Below are positions 7,299 to 16,261 of a stretch of DNA of 64,000 nucleotides, piece by piece. The notes below the pieces were generated by a model that ran no database searches, was not told the origin of the DNA, and saw nothing but the letters and a program-made list of their open reading frames with translations. Position 1 is the stretch's first letter; each line of letters begins with the position of its first letter. The stretch is from the NCBI RefSeq assembly GCF_004353825.1, contig NZ_SMNA01000003.1, positions 1 through 64,000 on the forward strand, given 5' to 3'. Both the position numbers and the translations under genes were made by a program. This DNA is from Occultella glacieicola. Lineage in GTDB: Bacteria > Actinomycetota > Actinomycetes > Actinomycetales > Beutenbergiaceae.

Positions 7299-8696
7299 TT
7301 AGCGCGCCTCGCCACCGGCGGCGCCGAGGCGGCGCAGGAACATCGCCACGCCGAGCGCGATGTGCTCGATCTCTCCGGGATGCACGCTCTCGTTCGGGGC
7401 GTGCATCTGGCTCGCCGGTTCGGCGAGGCCGAGCATCACGATGGATGCGTCCGGCTGCGCGGCTGCCAGCGCCGGGGTCAGCGGGATCGAGCCGCCCTGG
7501 CCCGAGGTGACCGTGGGCCTACCGAACGAGTCACCAAGGGCCTCGTGCAGCGCCGCGAACGTGGGCGTGTCGGTGTCGGCACGGTAGGGCCGCCCGTTGC
7601 CCTGACCCTCGGTCGTGACCCGCACGCCCCACGGTGCGACGTCGACCAGGTGGGCCCGTAGCAGCCGTTCGGCGTCGTCCGGGTCCACGCCGGGCGGGAT
7701 CCGCAGGTTCAGCCGCGCGGCCGCGGTCGGCTGGATGGCCGCGACCGATCCGACCACGGCGGGGGCGTCCAGGCCGATCACGGTGACGGCGGGACGGGAC
7801 CAGACCTGGTCGGCCACGGTGCCCGAGCCGAGGCGGCGCCCGCCCGGCAGGATGCCGGCCTCCGCGCGGAACGTCTCCTCCTCGTACCCGGCCCCGTCCC
7901 AGACACCGTCGGCAGCCAAGCCGCGCACCGTGGTGTTGCCGTCGGCGTCACGCAGGGTGGCCAGGATCGCGATGAGGGCGGCCAGCGCATCCGGGGCGGC
8001 GCCTCCGAACGCGCCGGAGTGCAGTTCCCCGGCGAGGGCCTCGACCCGGACCACCACGTCCACGACCCCGCGCAGCGACACGGTCAGCGTGGGCTGCCCG
8101 ACCGCGACGTTGCCGGTGTCCTGGATCAGGATGACGTCCGCGGCGAACTCCTCGGGGTGGGCCTGCACGTACTGCTCCAGACCGCCCGTGCCCTGCTCCT
8201 CCGACCCCTCGACCACCACGGTCAGGGAGACCGGATAGTCGCCGTCGGGCCGGAGCGCGCGCAACGCGGTCAGGTGGGCGACGATGCTGCCCTTGCAGTC
8301 CGCGGCGCCGCGACCGTAGTACCGGCCGCCGCGCTCGGTGAGGGTGAACGGGTCCGTGGCCCAGGCCTCGGTGTTGGAGGCGGGCTGCACGTCGTAATGG
8401 GCGTAGAGCAGCACCCGGGGTGCGCCGGCGGGGCCTTCGTGGTGGGCGATGACGGCGTCGGTGCCGTCCGGGGTCCGCACGAGCGCGGCGTCGGCCAGAC
8501 CGATCTCGGCGAAGGCGTCGGCGACCCACTGCGCGGCCAGCCGGCACTGCTGTGGGTCCTCGACGGCGGGGTCGGCGACCGAGCGATAGGCGACCAGGTC
8601 GGCCAGGTCGGTCAGGGCCTGCGGCATCAGCGCGGCCACCCGGGTGCGCAGGTCGGCGTCGGTTCGCGGCGGGGTGGTGGTCTCGTCGGCGCTCAT
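7299..8696 (-). CDS. M20-family dipeptidase/metallopeptidase
   Basis: A 465-residue zinc peptidase of the M20/M25/M40 family. Seen are the first metal motif LLYAHYDVQP, the bridging Asp region YYGRGAADCKG, the catalytic Glu pair EGSEEQGTGGLEQY, a lid/dimerisation domain in the middle, and the last metal His near MHAPNESVHPGE. The family cleaves dipeptides or N-acyl amino acids in the cytoplasm. The start chosen is ATG 8696, which shares one base with the TGA of the upstream regulator (TGATG), so the two are coupled; a longer frame to 8726 would overlap that gene. Substrate unknown. Confidence 0.86.
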   Translation of the reverse strand: MSADETTTPPRTDADLRTRVAALMPQALTDLADLVAYRSVADPAVEDPQQCRLAAQWVADAFAEIGLADAALVRTPDGTDAVIAHHEGPAGAPRVLLYAHYDVQPASNTEAWATDPFTLTERGGRYYGRGAADCKGSIVAHLTALRALRPDGDYPVSLTVVVEGSEEQGTGGLEQYVQAHPEEFAADVILIQDTGNVAVGQPTLTVSLRGVVDVVVRVEALAGELHSGAFGGAAPDALAALIAILATLRDADGNTTVRGLAADGVWDGAGYEEETFRAEAGILPGGRRLGSGTVADQVWSRPAVTVIGLDAPAVVGSVAAIQPTAAARLNLRIPPGVDPDDAERLLRAHLVDVAPWGVRVTTEGQGNGRPYRADTDTPTFAALHEALGDSFGRPTVTSGQGGSIPLTPALAAAQPDASIVMLGLAEPASQMHAPNESVHPGEIEHIALGVAMFLRRLGAAGGEAR

Positions 8697-9349
8697 CAGT
8701 GCTGTCCCTCGCTCGGCACCCGCCACCGGCCGCCGCGGTGGGCGGCCACCCAGGCGGCCACCTGGGTGCGTCGCTGCAGGCCCATCTTCGCCAGCAGCGA
8801 CGTGATGTGGTTCTTGACGGTCTTCTCGGCCACGCCGAGCCGGTCCGCGATCTCGCGGTTGGACAGGCCCTCCCCGATCAGGTCGAGCACCCTCAGCTCG
8901 CTCGGGGTCAGGTCCGCCGTCGGGTCCGGGTGGGCGTCCTGGCGACGGGTCACGGTCCGGTCGTCCAGAAGGGTCCGGCCCGCCGCGACCGCTCGGACCA
9001 CGTCTGCGATCTCGGCCCCGCGCACGGTCTTGAGGACGAACGCCTTGGCGCCGGCGGCCAGCGCCGCGGCCACCGCGTCGTCGTCGTCGAAGGAGGTCAG
9101 CACCACGGCGCGCGCCTCGGGGAGCACCCGGGCCGCCTCGGTGATGATGTCCAGCCCGGTGCCGTCCGGCAGCTGCAGGTCCACGAGCAGCACGTCCGGG
9201 CGGACCAGCGGCACCCGGCGGTGCGCCTCGGCCACCGAGGACGCCTCGCCGACCACGGTCAGCCCGTCCGAGCGCTCGATCACCTCGGCGATGCCACGCC
9301 GCACCACCTCGTGATCATCGACAATCATCACGCGCACGGGATCCGTCAT
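8696..9349 (-). CDS. NarL-type response regulator, DevR/DosR-like
   Basis: A 217-residue regulator: receiver domain with Asp11/Asp12 and phosphoacceptor Asp57 (VLLVDLQLPDG), switch Thr and Lys84-region (VLTSFDDDD, AFVLKTV), then a LuxR-type DNA-binding domain (LTPSELRVLDLIGEGLSNREIADRLGV split over its helices, VKNHITSLLAKMGLQRRTQ). This arrangement is the DevR/DosR type. It faces the GAF kinase at 839-2470 across the accessory insertion, and is the best candidate for that kinase's partner since no other regulator is near. It probably controls respiratory or redox genes such as cydDC. Confidence 0.86.
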   Translation of the reverse strand: MTDPVRVMIVDDHEVVRRGIAEVIERSDGLTVVGEASSVAEAHRRVPLVRPDVLLVDLQLPDGTGLDIITEAARVLPEARAVVLTSFDDDDAVAAALAAGAKAFVLKTVRGAEIADVVRAVAAGRTLLDDRTVTRRQDAHPDPTADLTPSELRVLDLIGEGLSNREIADRLGVAEKTVKNHITSLLAKMGLQRRTQVAAWVAAHRGGRWRVPSEGQH

Positions 9350-9392
9350 GGCCCGAGACTATCGGCCCGGCCCGCCCGGACGCTCCACTCGG

Positions 9393-9420
9393 GAGTGTCG
9401 AGGGTGGCCCCTCGACACTC
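9393..9420 (-). terminator. Hairpin terminator after the surface protein gene
   Basis: A perfect 12-bp stem (GAGTGTCGAGGG paired with CCCTCGACACTC) with a 4-nt loop lies 13 bp past the stop of the surface protein gene. There is no long U tract, as is common in high-GC hosts. Confidence 0.7.
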
Positions 9421-9432
9421 TCGGCGGCGGGC

Positions 9433-12400
9433 CTATGCGCGATTGATCAGCAGGCGGCGCGCACGTACGAGCATCAGCCCGACCAGGATCGCGCCGGCCG
9501 ACACCAGCAGCGTCCACGGGTGCCCTCCGCTGCCGGTCGCGGGCAGGTCACCGGCGGTGGGCCGATCGGCGGCCGCGACGTTCGCCAGGGTCAGGTCGAC
9601 GATCGCGCCACCGGTCAGCGGGACGGTGACCCACCCCTGCTCGTCGGCGGTGAGCGTGGTGCCCGCAACGCTCCACACGGGTGATTGCCACTGGAGGCCC
9701 TCGATCGCCGGCGGAACGGTCTCGCGGACCTGGACGAGGGCGCCGGGCTCCAGCCCGTCCACGAGGCAGGGATCCCCGGGCGCCACGGAGCACTCGATGG
9801 CGTCGCCCCCGTCGATCCGGTACTCCACGCCATAGAGCAGACCCGGTGGCACGCTGCCCGCGGCCGGTCCGGTCACGGCCTTCGCCACGGCGAATCCAGC
9901 CGAGGTGCCGTTGGTCATGGCGTTCGTGAGCTGGAGTTCGATCGGGCGCTCCCGGGTCGAGGAGACCGGTAGCACCGTGCGGCCGTTGTCCTCGATGGAC
10001 AGTCGCTGCCCGTCGAGCGTCCATACGGGCGTGGCCCAGGTGACACCCGCGATCTCCGGTGGCACCGCCTCCGTGGCTTCGATGATCGACCCGACCACGA
10101 ATCGGTCGGATGAGACGGTCTCACCCGCGGCCAGCGCCAGCGGGGGCTGGGGTTCGCCGTCGAGCCACCAGTCGACGGTGAAGACCGCGTCATCGGGCAA
10201 CGACTGCGCCTCGCCGACGACGACCTTCGTCAGCGCGATCTGCGCGTGCTCCACGGCCGTGTTGGTCACCGTGATGGTCGCTGGTTCCACCGGGTCGGCG
10301 ATCCGCAGCGTGCGGGACGGGGTCCACACGGGTTGAGCCCAGACGTAGTGCTCGGGCAGCGCCTCGTCCGGGGGAATCGATTCGGCGAGCAGGATGTGGG
10401 TGCCCAGCGGGAACTGCACCGGCGCACCCTGGGCATCGACTGGACCGGCGGCGGTGCCGTCCACGGGCAGGTCGAAGGACCCGGTCCGGACTCCTCCTCC
10501 GGGCGGTACGGCGAGGAAGTTCACGGTGAAGCTGGTGGCTGTCAGCTCGGCCGCATCGATCCCGACGAGGTCCTTCGCGACCAGGAAGGTGCCGGTCACC
10601 TGGATGGCCGTGTTGGTCACCGTTGCCGCCACGGAGGTCGCGCCACCGACGCCGATGATCAGCGGATCGGGGGCGACGGACCCTGGTCCCCACACGACCC
10701 CGCGGAATTGCGGCGGGGTTTCCTCCTGGAACGTCACCGTCGTGCCGAACGGGAACTGGAGAGCCACACCGTCCACGTCGACGGGAGAGACCGCAGTACC
10801 GTCCGCGGGCAGCCGCAGCGTCCCGGTCACGACATCGCCCAAAGGCGTGGTGGCCGTCCAGGACACGGTGAACTCGGTCCCCGGTGGGAGATCGTCCGGC
10901 TCGATCCCGGTGAGGTCCTTGGCGACCGTGAACGTGCCGGTTCGCTGCACGTTGACCACGGAGATCTCGACCGTGCCGCCGTCCTCGGGCATCGGGATCG
11001 ACGCGATCGCGTCCTCGAGCGGCACGGCGCCCTCGAATCCGGCCGTCGGATAGTCGGTGGTGCCCTCGGCGGTCGTGACCCGGAACACCGGAGCCTCCCA
11101 CTGCGCGACATCCACGGGCTGGGAGTCGAACAGGGGCACCGGTTCGGCCAACTCGAGCGTGTTGGCACCCGTCTCGAGGTCGGACAGCGTGATCGGCTCA
11201 CCGACGGCGATCGGCCGGGTCCGGCGGGCCTGCTCGCCCGGCGACGGGGGGTCGATGTTGTAGCTGATCGAGTACTCGTACCTCGGATCGGCGGCCTCGC
11301 CGCCGGCCTCCTTCAGCACCGTGACGGTGCTCGTTCCCGCCGGTGCGAGCACATTGGTCAGCGTCACCTCCACCGGCGTGGTCGCGTCCGTGATCCGGAT
11401 GACCTGTCCGGGGCTCCAGCCGGAAGCCACCCACTCGTAACCCGGTGGCGTGGTCACGGTGGAGAGGTCCTCGACGAGCGTGACGACCGTGCCGATCGGG
11501 AAGTCGCCGGGCGGGGAGACGGCGGTGCCGTCGAGGGGGACCGAGAGCAGCCCTGATCCGGACTCCGCGCCACGGTGGAGCGCCGTCCAGGCGACGGTCA
11601 CGGTGCCGGCGAGGGCCGGGCTCGAGCCGTCGGCGATGGTCACCACCTTGCGCACGGAGAAGGTCCCCTGGTTCGCGGTGGCGATGTTCTCGACGGTGAC
11701 GTCGACCGTCTCACCCGCGGTGATCGTGAGCGGGTTCGGGGTGATGGTCGTGGTGCCCCAGGAGTAGCCCGGGACCGTCGGTGGAGTGACCTCGGTGAAC
11801 GATACGACGGTGCCCTCGACGAACCGTTCGCCGGGATCCACCCACTCGCCGGATGCGGGGAGCTCCAACGACCCCACCGACACGTCTCCGTCCGGGTCCG
11901 TCGCGGTGTAGTTCACCGTGAACGCCAGGTCCGCCACCGCGGGGTCGGCCGGGTCGAGTCCCGGTGTGGTCTTGCGGAGCCGGAACGAGCCGGTGTCGCT
12001 GGTGCACGCGATCTCACCGGCGAACATGAAGGAGTGCACCTCGCCACCGAGCGTCGACACGGTGCGCCCGATGATCTGTCCGTCGAGTGGCGCCGCGGTC
12101 ACGGTGACGTCGGCCTCGGGTGCGTAGATGGAGCCGTCGATCCGTCCCTGCGCGGCCGTGACGTCCACGGGACCGCTGAGTGCGGACAGGTCCCAGAGGA
12201 TGTAGGGCGAGAACGCACCCTGTGGGTCCGTATGAGCCCCGATCACCTCATCGGTCCCGGTCGGGACACGGATGATGAGGGGGTTGGCCACACCGGGCTC
12301 CGGCCCGGGTGAGAACTGGATGAGCGCGGTACCGGCGATGTCGGCGTAGTCGACCACGTTCGGCCGGTCCGGACTGAGGGGTGCGAGGACGACCCGGTCA

Positions 12401-13125
12401 CCGAAGTCCTGCGCGACCGCGACCTGGTACCCGGTCTCCTGCAGCGGGTCGGCGACGTCCGCGAGGCACTGGGCCGACTCGGTCCAGGACGCCTCGCGGT
12501 TCGCCTCGACGTAGGACGTCACCGCGTCCGCGGAGGTGTCGGCGGTGTAGATGCTGCCCGCTCCGGTCGCCCCTTGAGGTGGCGCGGCGTCCGCCGGGTA
12601 CTGCTGGTGGGTTGCGTCCATCAGCGGGGTCTGGTCGGGATTCTGCGGGTTCGTGTTCAGCCGCAGCCAGTCCGCCCGCGAGAACGGCTGGAACGGACCG
12701 CCCCGTTCGACCATCTTCAGGTCGCCCAGCAGCGAGGGGTCCGAGGTTCCCGCGCTCGTGATCGCCGTGATGCCGCCGCTTTCCGTCGAGAAGGACCCGA
12801 TCAGCAACCTGGTCGGGTCCCCGTCCACGGTGGGGAGCGTGTACGCGCCGGTCCCGGCCACCACATGTACGAGGCTGAACTGCCCGTCACCGGGCTTGGT
12901 CAGTTCACCACCGACCGCGACGCTCCCCTCGGTCTCGGTGTTGCCGAGGGTGGCGTCCTCCCGGGCATAGATCGTGAAGCCGCCGCCGATCGCGAACGGG
13001 TTGAACGTCTCGGGGTAGGCGGCGACCGCCGTCGGTGCGGTCCCGGTCTCGAGCGCGACGGCGCCCGAAGCGGCCAGCACGGCCGCGATCAAGGCGGCGC
13101 CGAGGCGGCGGCGAGTATCAGGCAT
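9433..13125 (-). CDS. Sortase-anchored surface protein with choice-of-anchor A domain and DUF5979 repeats
   Basis: A 1230-residue cell-surface protein. Order: Sec signal (LGAALIAAVLAASGAVA), an N-terminal choice-of-anchor A-type domain (about residues 40-375, FNPFAIGGGFTIYAREDA), then about seven related modules of 100-130 residues, each opening with a strand like GTFTVAKDLTG and closing with VTNTA or similar (DUF5979-like), then LPATG, a hydrophobic helix and a basic tail (RARRLL). LPATG is the sorting signal by which sortase links the protein to peptidoglycan. The modules probably act as a stalk; the N-terminal domain may bind a ligand. No sortase gene is in view. The gene ends in its own hairpin, so it is monocistronic. 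Confidence 0.85.
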   Translation of the reverse strand: MPDTRRRLGAALIAAVLAASGAVALETGTAPTAVAAYPETFNPFAIGGGFTIYAREDATLGNTETEGSVAVGGELTKPGDGQFSLVHVVAGTGAYTLPTVDGDPTRLLIGSFSTESGGITAITSAGTSDPSLLGDLKMVERGGPFQPFSRADWLRLNTNPQNPDQTPLMDATHQQYPADAAPPQGATGAGSIYTADTSADAVTSYVEANREASWTESAQCLADVADPLQETGYQVAVAQDFGDRVVLAPLSPDRPNVVDYADIAGTALIQFSPGPEPGVANPLIIRVPTGTDEVIGAHTDPQGAFSPYILWDLSALSGPVDVTAAQGRIDGSIYAPEADVTVTAAPLDGQIIGRTVSTLGGEVHSFMFAGEIACTSDTGSFRLRKTTPGLDPADPAVADLAFTVNYTATDPDGDVSVGSLELPASGEWVDPGERFVEGTVVSFTEVTPPTVPGYSWGTTTITPNPLTITAGETVDVTVENIATANQGTFSVRKVVTIADGSSPALAGTVTVAWTALHRGAESGSGLLSVPLDGTAVSPPGDFPIGTVVTLVEDLSTVTTPPGYEWVASGWSPGQVIRITDATTPVEVTLTNVLAPAGTSTVTVLKEAGGEAADPRYEYSISYNIDPPSPGEQARRTRPIAVGEPITLSDLETGANTLELAEPVPLFDSQPVDVAQWEAPVFRVTTAEGTTDYPTAGFEGAVPLEDAIASIPMPEDGGTVEISVVNVQRTGTFTVAKDLTGIEPDDLPPGTEFTVSWTATTPLGDVVTGTLRLPADGTAVSPVDVDGVALQFPFGTTVTFQEETPPQFRGVVWGPGSVAPDPLIIGVGGATSVAATVTNTAIQVTGTFLVAKDLVGIDAAELTATSFTVNFLAVPPGGGVRTGSFDLPVDGTAAGPVDAQGAPVQFPLGTHILLAESIPPDEALPEHYVWAQPVWTPSRTLRIADPVEPATITVTNTAVEHAQIALTKVVVGEAQSLPDDAVFTVDWWLDGEPQPPLALAAGETVSSDRFVVGSIIEATEAVPPEIAGVTWATPVWTLDGQRLSIEDNGRTVLPVSSTRERPIELQLTNAMTNGTSAGFAVAKAVTGPAAGSVPPGLLYGVEYRIDGGDAIECSVAPGDPCLVDGLEPGALVQVRETVPPAIEGLQWQSPVWSVAGTTLTADEQGWVTVPLTGGAIVDLTLANVAAADRPTAGDLPATGSGGHPWTLLVSAGAILVGLMLVRARRLLINRA

Positions 13126-13220
13126 GTTCTCCCCAGACGATGTCGCCGCCAGTCAAGCACCCACGTCAAGCGGGCGCGGTCCGCCACCCATCCGCACCCG
13201 CGCCGACGGAGCAGGACGGA

Positions 13221-14252
13221 TCAGCGCTCCCGGCGCCCCGCGGCCTGCGCCGTCGAGCGCCGCACCTGGAGTTCCACCGGCAGCACGCGAAGCAGGGCTC
13301 CCGGCCCGTCCTCGGGACGTGCGGCCGGCGTCCCGGCGAGCAGCAGGTCGACGGCGGCCGCGCCCATCCGTTGCGCGGGCACCACGACCGTGGTCAGGGC
13401 GGGAGCGAGCAGCCGCGCCACCGGTACGTCGTCGAAGCCGACCACGCTCATCGCCTCCGGCACCGCGACGCCCCGTTCGGCGAGCCGGCCGAGCAGCCCG
13501 AGGGCGAGCTGGTCGTTGAACGCCAGGACCGCGCTCACCCGTTCGGAGATGGCCAGGTCCGCGGCCGCCAGTCCCCCGGCCGGACCCGGTCGAAACGCGC
13601 CGAGGTCCACGATGGTGACGCCGCGGCCCTGGTCGTGCGCGGCGTCCACGGCGGCGGTCAGGCCGGCGCGTCGTTCGGCGTCCGACCACGAGGTCACCGG
13701 TCCACCGGCGTAGCCGATCCGAGTGTGCCCGAGCGCAAGCAGGTGGCCGAGCGCCTGCCGGATGCCGTCGGCGTTGTCGCCGGTCACCGCCGGAACGCCG
13801 GCCAGGGACCGGTTGATCAGCACCACCCGGCTACGCGCGGCGAGGGCGAGCAGGTCGGTGTCGGCCGCGCGCGGGGAGGCCAGGATCAGCCGGTCCACGT
13901 CCGTGGCCAGTTGGGCGAGCACCTCCCGCTCCCGGGCGACGTCCTCGTCGGTGTCGGCGATGATCGCGGTCAGGCCGGCGGCCCGGACCCGGTTCTGCAT
14001 GCCCTTGGCGACCGAGGAGTAGAACGGGTTCTCCAGGTCCGGGATCACCAGCCCGACGGACTGGCCCCGGCCGGTGACGAGCTGACGGGCCGCCCGGTTC
14101 GGCTCGTACCCGAGTGCCGCGGCGGCCCGGCGGACCCGGCCGGCGGTGGCCGGGGCAACCGTGGCGGAGCCGGCGAGCGCCCGCGAGACTGTCGCGATGG
14201 AGACCCCGGCCTCCCGCGCGACGTCGTGGATCGTCACCACACCCTCGGGCAC
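13221..14252 (-). CDS. LacI-family transcriptional regulator of the KDG operon
   Basis: A LacI/GalR repressor of 343 residues: N-terminal helix-turn-helix (VTIHDVAREAGVSIATVSRAL), hinge helix (NRAARQLVTGR) and a periplasmic-binding-like sensor domain (VGLVIPDLENPFYSSVAKG). GTG 14252 is preferred because a GGGAGGGG lies at good distance upstream; the frame is open to an ATG at 14306. It is divergent from the aldolase/kinase operon, with AAACGTTT sites in between, so it most likely represses both itself and that operon and responds to a sugar acid or keto-deoxy sugar. Confidence 0.86.
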   Translation of the reverse strand: MPEGVVTIHDVAREAGVSIATVSRALAGSATVAPATAGRVRRAAAALGYEPNRAARQLVTGRGQSVGLVIPDLENPFYSSVAKGMQNRVRAAGLTAIIADTDEDVAREREVLAQLATDVDRLILASPRAADTDLLALAARSRVVLINRSLAGVPAVTGDNADGIRQALGHLLALGHTRIGYAGGPVTSWSDAERRAGLTAAVDAAHDQGRGVTIVDLGAFRPGPAGGLAAADLAISERVSAVLAFNDQLALGLLGRLAERGVAVPEAMSVVGFDDVPVARLLAPALTTVVVPAQRMGAAAVDLLLAGTPAARPEDGPGALLRVLPVELQVRRSTAQAAGRRER

Positions 14253-14314
14253 CCGCTCCACCCCCTCCCGGTCGCGGACTCGGGAACCCGATCGGGCGCC
14301 CGACATCGCTTCAC

Positions 14315-14322
14315 AAACGTTT
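14315..14322. promoter_or_regulatory. LacI-type operator AAACGTTT, upstream copy
   Basis: A perfect AAACGTTT palindrome, wider context ACAAACGTTTACA, matching the AANCGNTT core of LacI-family sites. It lies just upstream of the operon -35 box and close to the divergent regulator gene. Confidence 0.75.
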
Positions 14323-14332
14323 ACATCGGCTC

Positions 14333-14361
14333 TTGTCCGCCCATCCTTACCGTGCTAGCGT
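14333..14361 (+). promoter_or_regulatory. Promoter of the KDG operon
   Basis: A -35 TTGTCC (14333-14338) and -10 TAGCGT (14356-14361) are spaced 17 bp and sit between the two operator palindromes, ideal for repression by looping or occlusion. Confidence 0.6.
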
Positions 14362-14382
14362 CACCAGTCAAGAGCGTTCTGA

Positions 14383-14390
14383 AAACGTTT
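14383..14390. promoter_or_regulatory. LacI-type operator AAACGTTT, downstream copy
   Basis: The second perfect AAACGTTT, within GAAAACGTTTAGA, lies about 20 bp after the -10 box and would block transcription start or elongation. Centres of the two copies are 68 bp apart. Confidence 0.75.
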
Positions 14391-14425
14391 AGATTCCCTC
14401 TCCCGATCCCCTGGAGGCGTCTGCC

Positions 14426-15052
14426 ATGTCCGAACTTCTCGACCAGATCGGCGCCGCACGGCTCGTGCCGGTCGTCGTCCTTGACGACGCCAAGGACGCC
14501 GCCCCGCTCGCGCGGGCGCTGACCGCCGGCGGCCTCCCGGTGGCCGAGGTGACGTTCCGCACCGACGCCGCCGTGGAGTCGATCAGGGCGATGTCCGCCA
14601 TCGACGGGATGCTCGTCGGGGCCGGCACCGTGCTCACCCCCGAGCAGGTCGACGCCGCCGTGGACGCCGGCGCCAGTTATATCGTCTCCCCCGGCCTGTC
14701 CGTGGCCGTGGTCCGCCGCGCGAGGGAGCGGGGCGTGCTCGCGCTGCCCGGCGCGGTCACCGCGACCGAGGTGCAGGCCGCGCTCGCCGAGGGCCTGGAG
14801 GCCGTCAAGTTCTTCCCGGCCGAGACTTCCGGCGGCGCCGCCGCGATCAAGGCGCTGTCCGCCCCGTTCGCGGGACTGAGGTTCGTGCCCACCGGCGGCA
14901 TCGGCCCGAAGAACGTCGCCGAGTACACGGCCGTCTCGGCGGTGCTGGCCATCGGCGGCAGCTGGATGGTCCCCCGGGACAAGGTCGCCGCCGGCGACTT
15001 CGACGCGATCACCACCCTCACCGCCGAGGCCGTCGCCCTCGTGCGCGGCTGA
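14426..15052 (+). CDS. eda: 2-keto-3-deoxy-6-phosphogluconate aldolase (Eda-type), first copy
   Basis: A class I aldolase of 208 residues that splits 2-keto-3-deoxy-6-phosphogluconate into pyruvate and glyceraldehyde 3-phosphate, or 4-hydroxy-2-oxoglutarate into pyruvate and glyoxylate. Evidence: EVTFRTDAAVE with the catalytic Glu region, GAGTVLTPEQ, the Schiff-base Lys in AVKFFPAE and the phosphate site PTGGIGPKN. Length matches the family. It is first in a four-gene catabolic operon under the divergent LacI regulator; the ribosome site is GGAGG about 8 nt before ATG 14426. Confidence 0.9.
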   Translation: MSELLDQIGAARLVPVVVLDDAKDAAPLARALTAGGLPVAEVTFRTDAAVESIRAMSAIDGMLVGAGTVLTPEQVDAAVDAGASYIVSPGLSVAVVRRARERGVLALPGAVTATEVQAALAEGLEAVKFFPAETSGGAAAIKALSAPFAGLRFVPTGGIGPKNVAEYTAVSAVLAIGGSWMVPRDKVAAGDFDAITTLTAEAVALVRG

Positions 15053-15101
15053 CCACCCCGAACACCACACCCCGAGCACCCGTCCACGGAGGACACCCGA
15101 C

Positions 15102-16202
15102 ATGAGCCTGAGCATCCGCCCCGCCGCCGACTGCCGCTACGACATCGTCTCCCTCGGTGAGGTGATGCTGCGCCTCGACCCGGGCGAGGGTCGCATCCGC
15201 ACCACCCGCCAGTTCCGCGTCTGGGAGGGCGGCGGCGAGTACAACGTCGCCCGGGGCCTGCGACGCGCATTCGGGCAGCGCGCCGCCGTCGTCACGGCCC
15301 TCGCCGAGAACGAGGTGGGCCGCCTCGTGGAGGACTTCATCCTGCAGGGCGGCGTCGACACCCAGTTCATCCGGTGGGTTCCCTACGACGGCATCGGCCG
15401 CGAGGTCCGCAACGGCCTGAACTTCACCGAGCGCGGCTTCGGCGTGCGCGGCGCCGTCGGGGTCTCCGACCGCGGCAACACCGCCACCAGCCAGCTGGGG
15501 CTCGGCGACATCGACTGGGACCACCTCTTCGGTGACCTCGGCGTCCGCTGGCTGCACACCGGCGGGATCTTCGCCGCCCTGAGCGAGTCCACGGCCGAGG
15601 TGGTCGTCGAGGCCGTCACCGCCGCCAAGAAGCACGGCACGGTCGTCTCCTACGACCTCAACTACCGCCCGAGCCTGTGGAAGTCCATCGGCGGCCAGGC
15701 GAAGGCCCAGGAGGTCAACAAGGCGATCGCCCCGTACATCGACGTGATGATCGGGAACGAGGAGGACTTCACCGCCTCCCTCGGCTTCGAGGTCGAGGGC
15801 GTCGATGACAACCTCTCCGACCTGGACATCTCGAAGTTCCAGTCGATGATCTCCACGGCCTCGGCTGCGTACCCGAACTTCGAGGTCATCGGGAACACAC
15901 TGCGCACGGTGCACACCGCCTCGGACAACGACTGGGGCGCGATCGCGTGGAGCAAGGACTCCGGCTTCGCCCAGGCCACCCACCGCCCGCACCTGGAGAT
16001 CCTCGACCGCGTCGGCGGCGGGGACTCCTTCGCCTCCGGCCTGATCTTCGGCCTGCTCGAGGGCGAGCCGCTGAGCACGGCCGTCGAGTACGGCGCCGCC
16101 CACGGGGCGCTGGCCATGACGACGCCCGGCGACACCACCATGGTCACCAAGGCCGAGGTGCTCAAGCTCGCCGGCGGCGGGAGCGCGCGCGTCGACCGCT
16201 GA
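15102..16202 (+). CDS. kdgK: PfkB-family 2-keto-3-deoxygluconate kinase
   Basis: A 366-residue ribokinase-fold enzyme. Seen are the N-terminal substrate region (SLGEVMLRLDPGEGRI, GGGEYNVARGL), the middle NYRPSLWKS element and the C-terminal anion hole and catalytic base in RVGGGDSFASGL, a GGGD version of the usual GAGD. By context it phosphorylates 2-keto-3-deoxygluconate to the substrate of the adjacent aldolase. The start ATG 15102 follows GGAGGACA. It is somewhat longer than KdgK of enterobacteria, which is normal for actinobacterial members. Fructose or another sugar cannot be excluded from sequence alone. Confidence 0.82.
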   Translation: MSLSIRPAADCRYDIVSLGEVMLRLDPGEGRIRTTRQFRVWEGGGEYNVARGLRRAFGQRAAVVTALAENEVGRLVEDFILQGGVDTQFIRWVPYDGIGREVRNGLNFTERGFGVRGAVGVSDRGNTATSQLGLGDIDWDHLFGDLGVRWLHTGGIFAALSESTAEVVVEAVTAAKKHGTVVSYDLNYRPSLWKSIGGQAKAQEVNKAIAPYIDVMIGNEEDFTASLGFEVEGVDDNLSDLDISKFQSMISTASAAYPNFEVIGNTLRTVHTASDNDWGAIAWSKDSGFAQATHRPHLEILDRVGGGDSFASGLIFGLLEGEPLSTAVEYGAAHGALAMTTPGDTTMVTKAEVLKLAGGGSARVDR

Positions 16203-16261
16203 CGTTCCAGCACCTGACCGGGGTGCGGCCGGCATCGGATCCACCAGTACTCTCAGGATCC

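Noticed and set aside
6997-7302. 101-codon plus-strand frame at the right end of the accessory segment
   Set aside because: No start signal, no motif, and composition expected from GC bias.
15018-16244. 408-codon antisense frame over the KDG kinase
   Set aside because: Mirror of the kinase gene with no start context or motif.
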